A DNA stretch of 64,000 nt from Diogma glabrata. Lineage: Eukaryota > Arthropoda > Insecta > Diptera > Cylindrotomidae. Under the pieces are notes generated by a model. The model saw only the letters and a list, made by a program, of their open reading frames with translations. It made no database searches and had not been told where the DNA came from. Below are positions 59,762-64,000 of the stretch, in pieces. The DNA lies in assembly GCA_963693315.1 (NCBI GenBank), contig OY856187.1, positions 425,995,748 to 426,059,747 of the forward strand. The letters are read 5' to 3'. The translations under genes were made by a program, and so were the position numbers. Numbering within the stretch: position 1 is the stretch's first letter; the number at the start of each line of letters is the position of its first letter.

Positions 59762-60489
59762 ATTATTTGCTTAATTAAGTTTATCAATTAATTATATATA
59801 GAATTTCTGATAGAAAATCTAACCTTTACTGTTATTACATTATGGGATATTTTAAATTTTTGTTATTTTCTCAAAATTGTAGTATTTATATTTTAAAAAC
59901 GCCCTCTCTAAACGTTAAATAGATTCATTACTACATATATTTATTTGTGAAGATTACATACAAAATGGAAAATCTTCAATTCAAAAGAAAACAAAATGAA
60001 AAAGGGAACAACTCTTTGACATACTTAACCTTTTTCACTTAAATCTGTAAAATGTTACGTTTATCAGAAATGGTTATCTTTTGCAGGAAACAAGCATTAA
60101 CATAACACCAATACAATAGAAGATTTTGTTTTTTATATATATTTTCCTATTATCATAGAGTTTATCTATAATAAGTTATCAATTTCATGTTTGTTTATCG
60201 ACTGACATATATTTTGTTGTTGTTGTTCCTCTGATGATATGGAAATTTAGTATAGTTACGTTGTACGACAAAAAGGTGAATTATCATGTTAAAGAGATTT
60301 GAGAAAATTGATACACAATTTTTTTTGTCATTGAAAAGAAGAGGGATCTAGTTTTATGTACTTTATTCGCCAAAAAAGTGATCGATTTTTATGAAATCAT
60401 GATACCAAATGTTTGGATGAAATGAAAAAGAAATATTTAAAAATAAGCCACTTTTATTTCTTGACAGATTTACGTGACTCACAGATCTC
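59762..60489. other. AT-rich sequence, no feature recognised
   Basis: No gene was recognised; the distal end of the Ty3/gypsy fossil may extend slightly into this stretch. Confidence 0.4.
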
Positions 60490-61790
60490 AGCAAACGACA
60501 TATATAAACAAGGGAGACCAAAACATGTTCTGTGTTGAAGTTTGAGCTTAATCGGATAACCCGTCGAAGAATGCCAGTATGTTTAGTAGTTATTTTGGTT
60601 TGGTATGGACAAATAGCGATTGTTTGAGCTTTTTCGATGTATGGGCAGTTTATGTAGCAATCGTGTAATTTTGACTAATTTTGATTGCATAGATATCGAA
60701 AGCTTCCTTCTTGTATGTTTTTTTCAAATTTTTTGTTGGACAAAAATATCAGGAGAAAGATGCAAAATAGATAAAGGATTTTCCAATACTTTTTGAAAAC
60801 CAGATATTGTGTATTCAACATTGTTGTGTATATAAGTTGCCTTCTCTGTTTGCCCATTCGAATTAGGGTACGTTGGAATTGACTTTTTTATTTCAAATTG
60901 CTCACATTTTTAAAGTCATTTTAGGCAAATGGCATGTTATCGGTGATCATTGTTTTAGGTATTCCATTGGTAAAAAAAATTATTTCAATTTTTGTATAAT
61001 TTCTGCTGATTGTTTTGTATGTAGTGGTATACTCTCTAACCAATTTGAGGAGTAGTCTGTTATGGCCAAATATTATTTAGTACCTACTTGCATTATATCA
61101 CTTGCTATTTTTAGAAATAGTCGTTCAGGCTCTTCGTGCGGAACTAGTGGCTCTTTTATATTATTTGGTTGAAATTTTTCACATGTCCTACATTTGCTAA
61201 TGAAAAGTTTTTAATTTCTATATCAATTCCGGTCCAATATATTATTTGCTTTGTCCAGTGCTTGGTTTTTGTAATTCCAATGTGAGATTTGTGTTGTTTT
61301 TAGCATTTCTCTTCTCGAAGTTTTAGGGATCATTATTCGGTTTCCGAGAAATACTTAGCCATCCTCGCAAAATATATTTTCTTTAAGTTTTGAAAATATA
61401 TTTTCTTTGAATATGGTTTTATTATCTCGGGTAATTTTCTCTTCATGTGAGGCCATTCATTTTGATAGACCAATAGTAAAGCCTTAAATGTTTTGTCTCT
61501 TTCGTTTTCATTAATGCATTCTGTTTTTTGCTCTCTGTTTATTAATCGTGAGTATACGTTTCATCATCGTGTTCGGTAAATTCTTTGTATTTTTGTATTC
61601 TTTCTTGGATCAATACTACAAGGATTGGAGATTTTGTAACAACTTCTTTCAACTTCATTTCTGTTTCGCTATGTATTGGCAGCCAATCGAATTGAACATT
61701 CTTTTTTAATAGTTGCGCCTAAGCGGGACTGTTATTTTGCCATATTTGATATGAAACTTCTCAGGTAGTTTACCATACATAGGAACATTG
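60490..61790 (-). pseudogene. Ty3/gypsy retrotransposon pol fossil (RT end, RNase H start, integrase)
   Basis: Read on the minus strand from about 61790 downward. The RT-RNase H connection is visible as MVNYLRSFISNMAKITVPLR and NVQFDWLP (about 61780-61670), then an RNase H beginning (KEVVTKSPILVV, about 61650). Most of RNase H is missing. Integrase follows: HIGITKTKHW and CRTCEKF give the HHCC zinc finger (about 61290-61185), TDYSSNWLE follows the first catalytic aspartate, ITDNMPF holds the second (about 60930) and NGQTEKAT the catalytic glutamate (about 60850). Several stops and frameshifts break the frame, and no LTR was recognised. Short ORFs at 60675-60857 and 60873-61055 are shadows. 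Long inactive. Confidence 0.85.
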
Positions 61791-62297
61791 TAAATCTTTT
61801 CTTAATATATTTATATATGCATTTTATCATCGGATGTTAATATTTGGCAATCATAAATAAACATTTAAGAAAGTGGTATGCAACTGAAAGGAATGGTGAA
61901 AAAAAACTGAAAGAATAATTAACAATGAATTTAATATATCTAGGTGTTTATATTTGGTATTTTTTGTATTAAATTTCTAGATATTACGATGTGTGAATTC
62001 ATAGGATGAGAGAATATTTCGTCAACATCTAAGTCAACATTCTAATCAACATCCTAAGTCACGAGTGTAAAGTCATTATTGATTGTCGCCAATCAATGCG
62101 AAACTTAATATCTGACGTAAAGTCAATATGTTGTTATATTTTTGGTTAGGAAATATAGACAACATTAAGGGAATTTTTAATTTCGGATTGGTTTTTGTGA
62201 ACAATTAAGCTTAAATACATATTGGAAATCACTTGAATTTTGCAATTCGAAATAACTTTTCATTTTCTCTAAAATTCCTTTAGAAAAAATTTTGTTG

Positions 62298-62393
62298 TGT
62301 TTCGTGTCAGGATTCGAACTACATTCATCAGAGACACATTGTTCAAATCCCGTGTGTCTTACACAACTTAGCCAAAGCGGCGATGACGAAACA
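62298..62393 (-). ncRNA. tRNA-like Pol III module (probable SINE head), copy in unit A
   Basis: On the minus strand: a closing stem TGTTTCGT/ACGAAACA, a box-A-like TGGCTAAGTTG and a box-B GTTCGAATCC, followed within about 9 bp of the closing stem by a T6 run (62289-62284), the Pol III stop signal. T-arm and acceptor pairing do not work as a normal tRNA, so it is a degenerate or SINE-type derivative. Confidence 0.5.
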
Positions 62394-62953
62394 TATTTTA
62401 ATTTTGATGTTCAGATAATTTCTAAATTGAAACTTCATCATTTTTCATATTTACTTAAGTTGAATTTTTCATCTATGATTCCATATTGAAAATTGTATTT
62501 CTTTGGTATTTTTTGTATTAAATTTCTAGATATTACGATGTGTGAATTCATAGGATGAGAGAATATTTCGTCAACATCTAAGTCAACATTCTAATCAACA
62601 TCCTAAGTCACGAGTGTAAAGTCATTATTGATTGTCGCCAATCAATGCGAAACTTAATATCTGACGTAAAGTCAATATGTTGTTATATTTTAGGAAATAT
62701 AGACAACATTAAGGGAATTTTTAATTTCGGATTGGTTTTTGTGAACAATTAAGCTTAAATACATATTGGAAATCACTTGCATTTTGCAATTCGAAATAAC
62801 TTTTCATTTTCTCTAAAATTCCTTAGAAATACAAAAAATACCAAAGAAATACAATTTTCAATATGTAATCATAGATGAAAAATTCAACTTAAGTAAATAT
62901 GAAAAATGATGAAGTTTCAATTTAGAAATTATCTGAACATCAAAATTAAAATA

Positions 62954-63049
62954 TGTTTCGTCATCGCCGCTTTGGCTAAGTTGTGTAAGACACACGGGAT
63001 TTGAACAATGTGTCTCTGATGAATGTAGTTCGAATCCTGACACGAAACA
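62954..63049 (+). ncRNA. tRNA-like Pol III module, inverted copy in unit C
   Basis: Almost identical to the module at 62298-62393 but on the plus strand, with box A at 62973-62983, box B at 63028-63037 and T6 at 63058-63063. Confidence 0.5.
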
Positions 63050-63165
63050 CAACAAAATTTTTTCTAAAGGAATTTTAGAGAAAATGAAAAGTTATTTCGA
63101 ATTGCAAAATTCAAGTGATTTCCAATATGTATTTAAGCTTAATTGTTCACAAAAACCAATCCGAT

Positions 63166-64000
63166 ATCTATATATTTTGTACATCCAAATATTTTTTGAT
63201 CGTCGTATTGCTCTTGTTTATTGTTTTTTTATTTTTATGTAAAGATTGTAATCAATTCTTGTTGTTAATATTAAGTTTGTAAAACTAATTTTTAAAAATA
63301 AATACTTTTACAAAAATATACATTATTTGTTTGTCAAGTTAATTACAGTTAAACCTCGTACAGTGCTCTAGATGCGTTTCCGAAAATTAAACGTAATATA
63401 AGGTAAGAAATATATGAAAATTTAGGGATAACGTTACTTTGGTGCTAAATAAATCAAAATAAAACAATTGGATTGCTTATTAAAATTAAACAAACACCCA
63501 GATAACAAGTGCAGTTTGGTAAGATTATTGCTATGTTGAATAAATCTGAATATATATGATATACAAGTTGATCATGTTTTAAATTATCGAAGCCCATATC
63601 ATAGGCAACGTGTACTTACACTATTGTCACAAAAATATAGCGTAAATTCTCGGCCACACAAACAGCATATTTTTTAAGAAAAATTAACGTGTTTAAAGAT
63701 TTAATAAAAATTTTGCTCCACTTACATTGATTTTAGTAGAATCTTTAATGCAAAGTTTTATGTTGTAGATGTTAGCGCAAATCTTAATGCTCGTATAACC
63801 ATACTCGGCTGTACTTAAAAGTTTTCACTAATTAAGCATACGCATAGTTTAATTTCTTTGCGAATTTTTTCTCAAATCATTAACACTTTCTTTTCGTTTT
63901 ATTTGATACGAATTTAATAATTATTACAAAAACAAGAAAAAACAATTTCAACAAGGGACAGTGTTTTATCCTTTTAAATTTTGTCCGTACATTGATAAGA
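63166..64000. other. AT-rich sequence, no feature recognised
   Basis: No gene or repeat was recognised up to the end of the window. Confidence 0.4.

Larger units (their letters stand above)
61953..63165. repeat. Direct plus inverted repeat cluster
   Basis: Unit A is 61953-62501. Unit B (62502-62824) is a direct repeat of the first about 329 bp of A with a small deletion. Unit C (62826-63165) is an inverted copy of about 62187-62520. B and C meet at a palindromic junction (TACAAAAAATACCAAAG). The 65-codon ORFs in A and C are translations of the tRNA-like module and not genes. Confidence 0.85.

Noticed and set aside
62954..63049. A functional tRNA gene
   Set aside because: Box A and box B are present, but the T-stem and acceptor stem do not pair and no sensible anticodon arm can be assigned.
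62292..63055. Two identical 65-codon ORFs
   Set aside because: They translate the tRNA-like module and its inverted copy; the duplication is of DNA, not of a gene.

Overview
This is a gene-poor, very AT-rich eukaryotic window, most likely from an insect. There is one well-supported host gene with canonical GT-AG introns, an icarapin-like secreted protein, a family known from insects. The rest is built largely from transposable elements typical of arthropods: LINEs, Penelope-like elements, a Ty3/gypsy fossil, fold-back elements and MITEs. No species can be named from the sequence alone.

Layout. 1-3123: decayed LINE with endonuclease and reverse transcriptase remains. 3130-7600: fold-back elements and dispersed or tandem repeats. 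9334-10740, 14622-16396 and 31241-39286: three copies of one long non-coding element, each with internal minisatellites. 13384-13590: a cysteine-rich C-terminal ORF on the minus strand. 18961-20156: two weak candidate terminal exons. 20689-21203: an insertion bounded by 47-48 bp direct repeats. 21928-22602: a GIY-YIG domain fragment of a Penelope-like element between inverted repeats. 24402-29145: several MITEs and a 5'-truncated LINE tail. 32269-38346: two near-identical head-to-head Penelope-like copies (2,649 bp arms) inserted in the third copy of the long element, flanked by a 13-bp direct repeat.

40613-53160: the icarapin-like gene, four coding exons on the plus strand encoding about 246 residues. 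Its 10.3-kb first intron and 1.4-kb second intron have been colonised by fold-back elements and MITEs. A separate terminal exon of unknown gene (55414-55785) lies downstream in a compatible phase. 56951-57350: a second LINE tail, on the minus strand. 58285-58401: a candidate minus-strand terminal exon. 59530-59761: a MITE. 60490-61790: a minus-strand Ty3/gypsy pol fossil. 61953-63165: a direct and inverted repeat cluster carrying tRNA-like (box A/box B) modules with T6 terminators.

Only the icarapin-like gene is likely to be a functional host gene in this window. The Penelope-like ORFs are the only transposon ORFs that are long and uninterrupted. No tool was run: all family assignments come from motifs read by eye, and the boundaries of repeats are approximate.
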